DNA from: Aureobasidium sp. EXF-3400 | Taxonomy: Eukaryota > Ascomycota > Dothideomycetes > Dothideales > Saccotheciaceae | DNA: 60,638 nt | NCBI GenBank assembly: GCA_024195585.1 | Contig: SWBL01000315.1 | Location: 1 to 60,638 of the forward strand | Direction of reading: 5' to 3' | Shown: positions 30,531-41,378 of the stretch, in pieces | Position numbering within the stretch: position 1 is the stretch's first letter | Layout: each line of letters opens with the position of its first letter | Notes under the pieces: model-generated | What the model was told of the DNA's origin: nothing | What the model saw: only the letters and a program-made list of their open reading frames with translations | Database searches by the model: none | Made by a program: the position numbers and the translations under genes

Positions 30531-32265
30531 TCACAAATGAGATTTCAAAGACGCGGCCGCCTGCTCCTTCTTTGCTTGTTCCACAAGTACCCGACGAAGA
30601 ATCTTCCCGGCAGTGCTTTTTGGGATTGCCTCCACGAATCTGGTGCCACCGCGAAGCCTTTTGTATGTCACCACCTGCTTGTTCAGCCATTGGTGAAGAT
30701 CTTTCTCCATCTTGGTATCTGCTTCGTGTTCATCGACCAACACAATGTACGCTCTTGGCAACTCTGTCGCTTTTTCCTCGCTGTAGACTCCTACGACCGC
30801 CACGTCAAGAACAGCCGGATGCCCGATCAACAGAGCTTCAAGTTGGGCTGGCGGGACTTGGTACCCGTTGTATTTGATGAGCTCCTTTAGCCGATCTGTG
30901 ATGAAGATATTGCCGTGTTTATCGAAGTATCCAATGTCGCCGGTACGATACCAGCTCTCAGCGTCTATGGCTGCGGTCGTCGCTCTTGTATCTCTGTAGT
31001 AGCCTTTGAAGATGTTTGGTCCGCGAATCCATAACTCTCCCTCTTCACCGCATTGCATCTCTCTGCCGTCTTGCATGATCTTGAGAGACATATTTGGTGC
31101 AAGGCGACCAGTGCTTCCGATAGGCTTGTCCCAATCACTCAATTTCTGAGATGCGACACCTGGAGATGCCTCTGACAGCCCATAAACTTGTCTGGTAGGA
31201 ATCCCGTAACGTTGGTAAATCTTCTGGATAACATCTCGAGGCGCCGGAGCGGCCGCTGAAGTGAGTATTCGGAGAGGCTTGATGTTGTACTTATCAATAA
31301 TGGGGCTCTTAGCGAGGGCTAGTGCAACTGGTGGAACGATATATGCAACCGTGATCTTCTGATCCTGAACGGTTTTGCAAAAGTCTTCCAGGTCGAAGCG
31401 CTGCATGATGTATGTTTGGACACCTTGGTAGAGTGGCGAAAAGATCAGTGTAGAGATTCCTGACAAAGTCAGTATGTGTCACCTGTTCACCATCTGAACA
31501 TACCATAAATGTGATACATAGGTAGAAATCCAAGAGATCTGTCCCTGGTCCAGTCTAAGAAGGTCCTACTCACAACGGCATTTTGCATCATGTTCGCGAT
31601 GATGTTGCGGTGTGTCAGCATGACACCTTTCGGGAGACCAGTCGTGCCAGACGAGTATACGAGGAAAGCCAGATCCTCATCTGGATCGATCTGAGGTCTT
31701 ATGAAAGTCTGGAGCGGGCTTCGAAGCTTTGAGAAGTGCTGTAATGTGCCTTGTGATATGGCCTCGTCTATGAGCAGAATTCTGTCGTGGGAGATGCCAA
31801 CCATCCTGGCCGCTTCCTGCGCAACATCCAAGCAAGAACTGCTGGTGACCATTGCTTTTGTATTCGATGCTTCCAAAGACCGTGCAAGCTCGCCTGCGGT
31901 AGAAAGATGGTTCAACGGACACACTACACCTCCTGCATATAGTGTACCAAACATGACCGAAGCAACATTAGCAAAGTTGGGTGTGATCAAAGCAAGAGTG
32001 TCTCCTTTGCGCCATGCCCACTCGCATAATAACGCTTGGCCGAACTGCTCTGCAGTCGCTCTGACATCGTGAAAAGTGAACTTCCTCTTTGCTGCGATAT
32101 CGACGTACACAACTAGCTTGTTCATCAATACAGGATGGTATAAGCTGAAGAGCATACCTACCTACCATGTTCGTCGGAGAAGTCGCGATCTGCATTGCTG
32201 AAGACGAAATCCCACAAGTCTATAGCAGGGCATACAATGGGTGGATATGAAGAATGAATCGGCAT
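30531..32265 (-). CDS. Peroxisomal-type acyl-CoA ligase (4-coumarate:CoA-ligase-like, ANL superfamily)
   Basis: Three exons (32265-32166, 32112-31504, 31459-30531) with introns of 53 and 44 nt (donors GTAGGT and GTATGT) give 545 aa. ANL motifs: VYSSGTTGLPKGVMLTHRN (P-loop), QVYGLSEASPG (A5-like), WYRTGDIGYFDKHGN (A7), ITDRLKELIKYNGYQV (A8 hinge) and PKSTAGKILRR with the catalytic Lys. The C-terminal residues SHL match the PTS1 consensus, predicting peroxisomal import. Family members activate phenylpropanoic, phenylacetic or medium/long-chain acids to CoA thioesters via an acyl-AMP. Divergent to the GST-kappa gene, it may act with it on one substrate. Fungal peroxisomal 4CL-like enzymes take part in aromatic-acid use and penicillin side-chain activation; the substrate here is unknown. 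Confidence 0.9.
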
Positions 32266-32611
32266 GTTGGTCGTGGTGTAGTCTGGATGGCTGGTGGGAG
32301 TGTTCGTATCTAGTGGTAGCTGGTGTAGTCTCGAATAGTCTGCGGGTGCAAGGCGCCTTGATTGTATAGCAAGAGCGCTCAGCCGTGGACGGATCCATGG
32401 CCTAGGTACTGAGTACTGGTAGAATGACATTGATGAGTCAACAAACCGAGATATGCACAACTCGTGTGGTGGAGGGGTAGCGGGGGTCTCAGCCGAGGTC
32501 GCCGGTCGGACCTGTGATTGTGGAGTGACCTCGAACCCTGTCTACTTTTTCCTCCTCGATGAAGCGATTCCTTCGAAACCACTCTTGCTCACTCTTGTGA
32601 TAGCGACAGCC
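32266..32611. promoter_or_regulatory. Bidirectional promoter between acyl-CoA ligase and GST-kappa genes
   Basis: The 346 bp between the two start codons must carry both promoters. On the plus strand CCGAGG at 32493-32498 is the reverse complement of CCTCGG, the core site of the fatty-acid regulators FarA/FarB (CTF1 in Fusarium). An AGGGG STRE-like core lies near 32473. No strong TATA is seen. One hexamer in about 350 bp is expected by chance about once in six such regions, so regulation by fatty acids is only a hypothesis. Confidence 0.4.
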
Positions 32612-33389
32612 ATGATGAGTTCGAGTGGCGGAAAGCTCACCATCTATGTCGATTGTGGTCAGTATAGAGCTGCTGAATTCATCAAGATTATGCTAACTCC
32701 TCCAGTCTCGCCATATTCGTGGTTCGGGTTCACGAATGTAAGGAACTTCCGACCACAACTTGGATCTCACGGAATCGAGGTCTGTATCGAGCCATTCTTT
32801 TTAGGAGGCGCGCGAGATGGTGTAGGCAACCCGTACACACCGCCGCCACAGGCGAAGGCTGCTTTCGCAAAGCAGGATCTCGATCTCACCTCAAAACTGC
32901 TTGCATTGGAAGTTGTACGGCCTAAAGTCTTTCCTATCTCATCGTTGTTCGTAGGTATTATCGCATAGCACTAGTCACAGCAAAAACTGACTTGTCGAGG
33001 CTGTTCGAGTGGCAAGATATGTCAAAGACCACTGTCCGGCAGAACAGTTCGAAGAAACCTTTCTGGGCTTGGTCTCAGGTTACTGGAGCAAAGGTATTGA
33101 CATTTCTACTTCCGAAGGGATCATCAAGGCATTGCAGAGTGTATTCTCGGCGGAAGACCTTAAGCACATCATGAAAGGGTCAGTTGAGCCTGAGAACAAG
33201 AAACGAGTCGTGGAAACGACGATGAGCGTGGGAGCATTTGGCGCGCCGTGGATCTCGGCGATCAATGCGAACGGCGAGAGGAGAGACTGGTTCGGAAACG
33301 ATCGTTGGCATCAGATCTTCCATCACCTAGGTGTTCCATTCACCCCTTTGACTATAACGTCGTGTAGCATAGAGAGAGCACATCTGTGA
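32612..33389 (+). CDS. Kappa-class glutathione S-transferase (DsbA-like fold), PTS1-ending
   Basis: Three exons (32612-32657, 32706-32950, 33000-33389) with 48- and 49-nt introns (GTCAGT, GTAGGT donors) give 226 aa; the start may equally be the adjacent ATG at 32615. The catalytic segment YVDCVSPYSWFGF matches the SPYSW Ser region of kappa GSTs. The late AFGAPWISAINANGERRDWFGNDRWHQI region matches the cis-Pro loop and C-terminus typical of GSTK/2-hydroxychromene-2-carboxylate isomerase. The protein ends AHL, fitting the PTS1 pattern; mammalian GSTK1 ends ARL and is peroxisomal. The role may be GSH conjugation, thiol exchange or isomerisation of a CoA-linked metabolite, with the divergent ligase as partner. 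The frame is intact. Confidence 0.85.
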
Positions 33390-33938
33390 GTCAAATAAGG
33401 ACATTACTCACTTCGCAAGTTAGCCGCCCCTGATCTGCTGAATAAATACGTGTCATCGTTGCTCAGAGCATCGTGTCTGAGATAGTCCTAACCCAAGACG
33501 GGCTGCAGCCGAAAAGATCCACAACGAGCCCAGTTCGCGTCAATGGTGCGCTTATCTCAACCGGATTTGGCACAGCTTACGGTGAATACTCACTCCATGA
33601 GGCAAGAACAGTCAAAAGCTTTTAAGAATGCTAAGCAATGTATTTGAGTGTTTAGACTGTCGTATTGGAGCGGGAATATAATCAAGCTTTTATTTCCGTA
33701 ACTGTAAAATGACATCAGCTCCACCGGAAGATATCGTTCTCCAATCAATCTTAATATATCTCGGACACCATTCTAAAAATACATACACATTGCTCATACA
33801 TCATTTACTTTACGAGACGCGATATATATACCAGACTACCGCTCTCAAGGATTGCCAAAGCATCCCGAAGTTTTCTTTGATCTTTTGGCATTCTTTTACT
33901 CACATCAAGTATCGAAGTCAAATCGTCAACAAATCAAC
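33390..33938. promoter_or_regulatory. Intergenic region with TATA box for the G1 peptidase gene
   Basis: No gene recognised. A TATATATA run at 33825-33832 lies about 110 bp upstream of the ATG at 33939. The plus-strand frame from 33852 is open into the CDS, but its leading residues lack a signal peptide, supporting the ATG at 33939. Confidence 0.5.
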
Positions 33939-34789
33939 ATGGCTCTCACGCGTATCGTCCGATATGCCCTGATCACGGCTTCCCTGGTCAGCGCTTATAC
34001 TTCTGACAACTGGGCCGGAGGTCTCCACGAAGACAAGGGTCGAATCACGCAAGCCAGCGTTGATATTGTTGTACCAGAATGTTCTGTCGGCATACCTGCC
34101 TACAACTACGTGCCGTACTCTGTATCTGGCTGGGCTGGCATCGATGGCTTTAACAGCTGTAACGACGTCGTGCTCCAAGCTGGTAAGCTGCCGACACAAG
34201 ACTGCATTCTCAGCTTGCTTACTGACCCCCGACTAGGCTTCTACTGCACTGCAGAGTCGATCAACAACAAGACTACGACGCAGTACTATGCCTGGACGGA
34301 ATGGTATCCGGCGCCACAGCAATCTTATAAGGATTTCGATCTACAAGCAGGTGATGTTCTCACCATTCGTATCGTCGCGGATTCGAAGACTTCGGGATCG
34401 ACGCTTCTCCATAATCACCGCACTGGAAAGCAAGCAAAGACAAGCTACGCCAACCAGACAACTCCGTTGTGCTTGAACTCTGCCGAGTGGGTGATCGAGT
34501 CCGAGCTGAGCTTCACATCGTTTGGTCTGGACGGAGAGCGTACTGCTGGATATAATCCTTTTGTTTTTGAGCATGCATCATATACTACCACAGGTGAGCA
34601 TACCCTGGTTTCTTGATGCGGCGCAAAGATACTAACAGTAGTGTAGACGGTAAAAAGCATCTTGCGAAGGCTGAAGACATGTTCAACATGATTCAGAATG
34701 GTACGGAGGTGGCTGAGGCTGTTTTCAAGAAGAATGGTCACTTTGACGTCAAGGATGTCACACCCGCGGACTTTGCCAAAGGCGAATGA
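33939..34789 (+). CDS. Secreted glutamic peptidase (family G1, eqolisin)
   Basis: Three exons: 33939-34182, 34237-34593 and 34647-34789. The first intron (54 nt, GTAAGC...CTAG) is a multiple of three without a stop, so it can be mistaken for coding sequence. The spliced product is about 247 aa with signal peptide MALTRIVRYALITASLVSA. It matches the eqolisin family (scytalidoglutamic peptidase). The catalytic Gln is in VVLQAG, corresponding to Gln53 in the ILQTG segment, and the Glu is in SAEWVIE, corresponding to Glu136. The YAWTEWYPAP strand is typical. Eqolisins are secreted acid peptidases, pepstatin-insensitive. The usual N-terminal pro-region is short or absent here. Its tail (DGKKHLAKAEDMF) is charged. 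Intact gene, predicted active. Confidence 0.87.
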
Positions 34790-35318
34790 TGGAACGGAAG
34801 TCTTATCCGATAATTTAATTGTTGCATTTGAGCGTCAAGTGCTGCCATGGAAGCGATGATCCATCTCATGTCGTGAGAATGCAGCTGCAACGCCTCGTCA
34901 GAGGCCTCTGATCGTGTCTTATCAATCTTACTGCTTATGTCTGCTCAAGTTTCAGAAGTTCTAACACACGTCGGCGTTGATATGCACAACTACGCTTTCA
35001 TATATCACAGCATGCGTGACCAAGATTGATGGATGGCTGGCTTTTGTTCCTAGGAACATCCTGATAAAGCAGTACCTGTAGATTTAAGTCAGTAGCCTGC
35101 TTCATGTAGGATGCTCGACATTAGCTGGAGACTAGGGTAGCGGTCAGGAAGCTGTGGGACCCGATGTGGAGAGGGGGATCCTCAAAATGTATTCAAGACC
35201 GGGATGTGGAGATGTCTCCCGGGATGTCCGCTATAAAGCCTCTTATCCTACATCGAGGGCTAACTGTATCCTAAAGACTGGAGCCCATCTCCGAGAGTCA
35301 CAAATTGCAGTAAGCAAG
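34790..35318. other. Intergenic stretch, no gene recognised
   Basis: No domain, signal peptide or repeat was recognised. The plus-strand frame is open from 35154 into the dehydratase-like gene, but its leading residues do not match the family. Confidence 0.4.
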
Positions 35319-35919
35319 ATGCACTCTAGAACTCCAATGCCATCCACATCGGATATTCCAGAAACTGAACTCCGCCGTCTCTCGTGGTTATGGGCATATT
35401 GCTATGATAACAAGGTAGGTGGCTATATAAGCTTCAAATCAGTACTCCCACTGACGAAGCATGCGCCAGGACTGGCAAAAGTTGCAAACTATCTGTTCAG
35501 ACAACTTCAAGATGTTCTACGGGGAGCTTGACCCCAAACTTGGCGACAAGACCGTATCCGCCGAAGAATTTGTCGCTACAATGTCTGCACAAACGGCTCT
35601 AGGCGATCACAGACGTGAGCACACCCTTCTCTTTCCATACATGACCAGCTACTGAAGGTTGATAGTCAAGACGATGCACTTCCTCGGCGAAGTCATCTTT
35701 GAGAAGAGCGGCGATGATGTAGTGGCGCATTGGCAGATACAAGGTCTACATCGCCGTGAGCTAGCAGATGGGACTGTCAGGTCTTGGAACGGCTACAACT
35801 ACGTACAACACTTCTACGAACTTGACAAGACTGCAGGCTGGAAATTGGCTGGTGTCAAGCCAAGTAAGCCGCTCTTCATGGACGGATCACCCCACCAGGT
35901 CATCGGAAGATTCGACTAG
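35319..35919 (+). CDS. Scytalone dehydratase-like protein (SnoaL/NTF2-like fold)
   Basis: Three exons (35319-35414, 35470-35614, 35666-35919) with GTAGGT...CCAG (55 nt) and GTGAGC...TAG (51 nt) introns give 164 aa, close to the ~172 aa of scytalone dehydratase. Family residues are kept: CYDNKDW (Tyr30/Asp31 of the Magnaporthe enzyme), MFY (Tyr50), TMHFLG (His85) and GLHRRE (His110). The LGDH and AGVKP segments also fit. The classical enzyme dehydrates scytalone and vermelone in DHN-melanin formation. No polyketide synthase or naphthol reductase gene lies in the window. It might therefore dehydrate another aromatic or polyketide substrate. The ORF is intact and converges with the ABC transporter gene. 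Confidence 0.85.
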
Positions 35920-36114
35920 ACATCAGGAAGTATGGTCCATGGCGGTCAATTTCATGCTCTGTTTGGTGTAAAGCAGACGGTCGAGATCACTGCCTCTTGA
36001 CTGGCGGAAAGACGTTGTATATAGGGTGTCTGGAGAATCGTGATGGAAGCATGTCTGTCGTCGCGACAAGCACGTGCGAGGGTAACGCAAGTGTCGAGAA
36101 TCTGCTGGAGTACC

Positions 36115-39100
36115 TTAGTTCTGAGCCTCCCACAATCGCTTCCACCAACCATTCATCTCTGCCAAAGCGGTCGGAGCTCCAATTTCCACGATTCTCCCTT
36201 CATCCATGACGACTACGCGATCGCAGCTGAGCAGACTACTCAATCTGTGAGCTACGCTGATGACGGTATGTGTTTTGAATTCTTGCTCAATCACAGCCCT
36301 CATAAGCTCATCGGTATGCTTGTCCACACTTGAAGTAGCCTCATCCAGAATCAGCAGTCTCGCATCATCCTTCCGGAGGATGGCCCGAGCAAGGCAGAAA
36401 AGCTGTTTTTGGCCTTGGCTTAATCCAAGATCTGAGATACTCACGTCCAGCCCACCGCGACGCGAGATCAGATCCCAAAGATCGACTCGTTCCAACGCGG
36501 CAATGATAGCTGCGTCGGACACAGCATCCTCTTTGACTTCGCTGTCCAGGTCCGAGAAGGCTGCACACTGAGGTGCAGCGTTGAATCGAACAGTGCCTGA
36601 CAAAATATATGGCTCCTGAGGAATGGCAATGACTGATTCTCTCGTCTTCTGTCGAGCGACGGTGGAGAGATCAACGCCATCAATAGCCACAGAGCCTGTG
36701 CTCATGGGTAGTAGCCTGAAGATCAGAGCTATCAATGTCGATTTGCCGGATCCTGTCCTGCCGCATATACCAATCTTCTCACCTGGACGGATGGAGAGGG
36801 ATACATCATGCAGTATTTGCGGTTTGTGGTCTCCATAGCCAGCAGATACACCCTCATAAACGACCGCACCAGTCGTGGGCCAAGATACTGGCGGTGTACT
36901 GCATTCAGAAGTTAGGTCTTCAGGCTTAACTTCGAGCTCGAGCTGCTTGAGACGTGTAACGGCCCCGATCGATGTTTCCAGGCTTGTCCAGTGTGAGATA
37001 AGCGCGGCCAGACTAGAGCTGAATCCCATGACGGAGATCAATGCGACACCGATCTGCCCACCAGACGTCTGATTGTGGAATTGTGTCGCAAACGCCACCA
37101 ATACAATGGCTATCCCAGCGACGATAAGTGCTAAACAAAGACCTAACCACTGCTGAATCATGTAAAGCAGATAGTTCGGTTTCTGTGAGGCATCCATCTT
37201 CTGCAAGAAGCTTGCGTAGAAGCTAGACTGCCATTGGAAGGCTCGAATTGTGGCTAGACCTTCTTGAGTTTCGGAAAAGTGTGTAAAGAGCGGCGACTTC
37301 ATCTCGAGATCCAGTAGACGTAGTTGGCGACTTGTCCGAAGGTAAAACTTTTGGACTGCGTAAAGCAGAGCTCCGATAAAAGGGACAAATGCCAGAAGAT
37401 AGTACGATCCATAACATATCAGAGCGACGTCCCAGACAATCTTCGATAAATCGCCTGTGAGCTGGAGAAGCGATATAGGTAGAGGACCGTCGATGATGGT
37501 CATATCTTGACTGAAACGATTGAGAATGACGCCAGCGTCGGTGGTTGCAAAATAGCTTAGCGGTGCAGTGGTAATGGTAGTGAGCAAGATCCAATGTAGT
37601 TTCAGTCCACTGCGAGGAACTATCTTGACCATTATGATCCTGGATATGGTCAATGTTGGAACTAGGTTGTACGATAATGGGACATACCACAAGGAAACGT
37701 AGACAAAGATCAAGCTACTGACTGCAATGACATACATGACGGCGATGTACATGTCGGTGTGCGCTCCTTGGTCCTCTGCCCAGAATTGCACCCAGAGATC
37801 TGTCCTAGTATTAGTAACGGACAATTGAGGAGCAATGATATGCGAACCTGGAAGGGAGAAGAGGCTGAATTTCGTGAATTGTGACACGAGGAAGGCCACA
37901 AGCGAAGCTAGCCCAGCACTTCTGCCGTAATACTTGTAGATCGAGAAGTCTCCCAGCCTTCGATCAAGAACAGGCAACTCCTCTTGAGCATGGGGCTCTA
38001 CTATCTCGCAGATGAGATTCTCAGTCGTCTTTGTTACGTCTTCGTGGTTCAGTTGCGTTCGGGCTTGAATCGCGAGTGCTTCGACATAGCCTTGTTTAGC
38101 CCTAAGTTGGTGGAATGGCCCTTGTTCGACTGGAACTCCGTCTCGGTCAAGTGCAATGATGTTGTCGGCAGCGTGCAAATGTTGCACAGCGTGAGTTGCG
38201 AATATCACTGTAGTGTTGTTCTTCCTGAATAGGCCTTCCTTCGATAACAATCGTTCGAATACGAGCTGCTCGGTCTTTGCGTCAAGAGCGCTGAAGATGT
38301 CGTCGAGCAAGACGATTGCTTTTCCTGCATACACAGCACGTGCGAGAGCAAGTCTCTGACGCTGTCCGCCACTCAAACTCAACCCTCGACTTCCAACGAG
38401 CGTATCTCCACGATCAAGGAAGCGAGACATGTCGGTCTCAAGTCCACAAGCAAAAACGACAGTCTCATACCAAGATTCGGTGTATGCGGAAGTCCCTGTG
38501 ATGATGCTTCTGATGGTTCCATTGGGCAACCACGCTGATTGTTGGCAGTATGCAACGTCTGAAGTACGCATTCGGATGAAGCCTTTCAGACTCTGGATCT
38601 CTCCGAGCAAACCCAGAAGGAGACTAGTCTTGCCGGACCCGACAGGTCCTATGATCATGTTGATACTGCCTTGCTTGATTGCACATGTGAGGTCATTGAT
38701 TGCCAAAATGTCGGATGAGTGGCCAAAAGAGCATTCGTCGAGAGTCAGGATGTCGCCGCTCACATATGCTGGATTTTGTGGCATAGCTCGCAGTTCGATT
38801 GCAGATGATGCTGGCGAGGGCTCGGGGGTACTTCTATGGTCGATGACGCGAGCATCACTCTTTGTCTCTGCATGTAAAAACTGCTGAATGCGCTCAAAAC
38901 AGCCGATGCTCCCCATGAATGAAGGGATGCCAGATGTGACAGTTCCTAGGGGTCCATCAACCAGATTGATGAGCGAGATCAGATTATAAGCCTCGGCTGC
39001 AGTGAGTGCGTTGCCCCCTGCGCGTGCCTGCAACGCCACGGTCATCAAGACAAAGGCTTTCGCAAAACTTGGCATCAGGTTGCCGAATATGTTTAGCCAT

Positions 39101-40666
39101 ATTGTGCACATGCGAACTGCAATTGACTTGTCAAGCTCAAATTTACGTTGATCTTGTAGCAAGGCCTGCATTCTGCTTGTCAGACCCAGCATCTTCAATG
39201 CTCTCATATCTTTGAGAAACGATGCAGTCAGAGCCACGCGCTGCTGGATGGCTGCATTCCACTTTGGCCGATTCTTCCTCATTCGCGGGCCTACCCAGAA
39301 AGCGTTCGCTGCTGCACCTCCAAGGGCGAGCACTATTGGTGCGATGCATCCGATCCCAGAACCCTTGCCTAGCAGGTACATCGCAATGATCACCTCGACG
39401 GTGCTGCCCCAGATTTCGTGTATCTCCTGGGAAACCGCGACGATGTAGTCTACATCGGTAGAGAGACTGATCGGACTCGCGTCTTCCACAGCAGTATATC
39501 GCAGACTTAGGGTCTTCTCATAGATCAGAGCGGATAGTGAACCACGTAACATGGTCATGAACCTGAAATTGGCATGTTGATAGCGTCCCATGGATATTGC
39601 AATACCGATGTAAATGATTGCAGTTGCGCCGATGAGTCCATAGCCCGTGTTTGTGTCCTTGTCAGCATCCTCGACATAGTCAATTATTCTGGTAATTAGA
39701 AACGGCTGCGAGTAATTGAAGCCGATAAGTGCAAGTCTGGGAATGATGGGGACCAATAGTGGCCACTTGAGACTGTTTACAGTGCTCCAGAACAACGCGT
39801 GGTGTTTACTGTTGTCTGCTCGCTGCCAGGATGCTTGCGCCATCTTAGCAAGAGCTTTCGAGGACAATGCTTCGTCCAAGTTGTACAGGTCTTCCAAAGC
39901 AATAGACTTCCGAAAGCCGAGAGTCAGAAATGCATTAAGCCACCAGAACAGACTCCGATTGTAAAGACCACTTTTCGCCTCTGGTGTTGTATCTCGGTAG
40001 GGCAACTTCAGCAAGGTACCTTTCTCTTTGGCCTCCAGGATGAGCATGACTACTTTGAGAGTCAAGGCTGAAGAAAACAACTTGGCGACTGTCTCCAGGG
40101 TGTGTATTCTCCATAGCGTCCGAAGTTGGACCAAGTCAAACGAAACGGAGAAGAAGAGGTAGAAGTTGAGCAGTGCCGAAGGGCGAATCGACTTTGTGTG
40201 CTCTAAGTGGGATAACAAGCACATGAACACAGCCCCAGTGAACGAGAGGGCTGCTGCTGCGAGTGAGAGACTAGTGCGAGGTGTCGATGGTAGAGCTTCC
40301 GTGACTAGCAACGCTAATTGCGTACACGCGTAACAGCTTGCAATGATCTGATATCCTTAGCTCCAGACAAGACAAATGGAGCAGGCTCATTGTTACCAGT
40401 TTCGAAGTATGCCATCGGCTCTTTGACGTTTTCGCATCGTGGTGAGCGATGCGACTCAGACGAAATATAGAACCAAGCACGAGCAAGATCGAAGGCACCA
40501 AGGACAAAAATGCCTGCTCGAAAAGCAAAGTGAAATCAAAGGCTCGACATGTTTTGGCTACCGATGGACCGAAATGGTTGTCGTTGGTGAAAGCGCAATC
40601 GAAGGAGTCGAGCGTGAACTCGCTTCTCCGCGACAGCGCTGCTTGTATGGTGGAGTTCAGCGACAT
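36115..40666 (-). CDS. ABCC/MRP-type ABC transporter
   Basis: Exon 1 (40666-40397) joins exon 2 at 40347 by a 49-nt intron (GTAACA...CAG). Two more 48-nt introns are likely at 37847-37800 (TTACTAATAC branch) and 37687-37640 (GTATGT donor); both are in frame and restore FSLPDLWVQFW and SLWIIMVKIVPRSG. The spliced product is about 1,456 aa. The layout is an N-terminal TM region, TMD1, NBD1, TMD2, NBD2. NBD1 has Walker A GPVGSGKTSLLLG, signature LSGGQRQR and Walker B IVLLDD. NBD2 has GRTGSGKSTLIAL, LSQGQKQL and LLILDEATSSVD. Asp replaces the usual Walker B Glu in NBD1, as is common in ABCC. The family exports drugs, glutathione conjugates or metabolites across plasma or vacuolar membranes. Its place beside a GST-kappa and a dehydratase suggests export of a conjugate (inference). 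Confidence 0.9.
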
Positions 40667-41378
40667 TCGACCGTATCTGGTCCTGATTCGCGGTCACTCA
40701 AAGTGTGCCGTATGCTTCACGCGAGGAAGAGAAGTGGAGGTCGACGGTCTGGCTCTCAAGTCTGATATCGTCGCATCGTTGTGTCTAGCCTTATCGCGGG
40801 AGCGACACTCGCCGGCTGAATCGCTTTCCGGATGAAGAAGGTAGCCGCGCGACGCGGAGGATCCGAAGGATTCACAAAATCGAAAGACTGAACCATGGGA
40901 CAAGCAACTTGAACTCATTTTCCAAACATCATGATAATGATCGAAGAAGACGCATAGATCAAAAACTCGAATTTGCACGTGTCGTCTCGTTGTATGGAAA
41001 GATCATTGTGCCAATCATCGGCTAGTCAGGAGAGGCGAAGGGCAATAGCGGTCCAAAAAGAGGTCGGCCGGGAATAATCATGGGTTGGGGAAAGAACGGT
41101 TCGTGTGGGGTACACCCTGACTATCCACGAAGCGAAGTCGCCGAGACGGAAACTATGCCCATCGATCTTCGTAACCAGGCCTAAGCATTGCCGACATGTC
41201 GAGGTCGGCTTTTGACGGTACGGCATTGCTCTACCTCCACATACATATACATAGTTGACAGGGACAACACACGATCAATGGACGTATATTTCGTTACGAG
41301 TATCTCGGATCTCATAATCTTCGAACTCGAAGATTGTATGAGCAAAAATCACTTAGCAGACTACGCAAATTCCACAAG
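40667..41378. other. Intergenic region between ABC transporter and TupA-like gene
   Basis: This 712-bp divergent region should contain both promoters. Short overlapping ORFs have no family features. No clear TATA box or repeat was seen. Confidence 0.4.
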
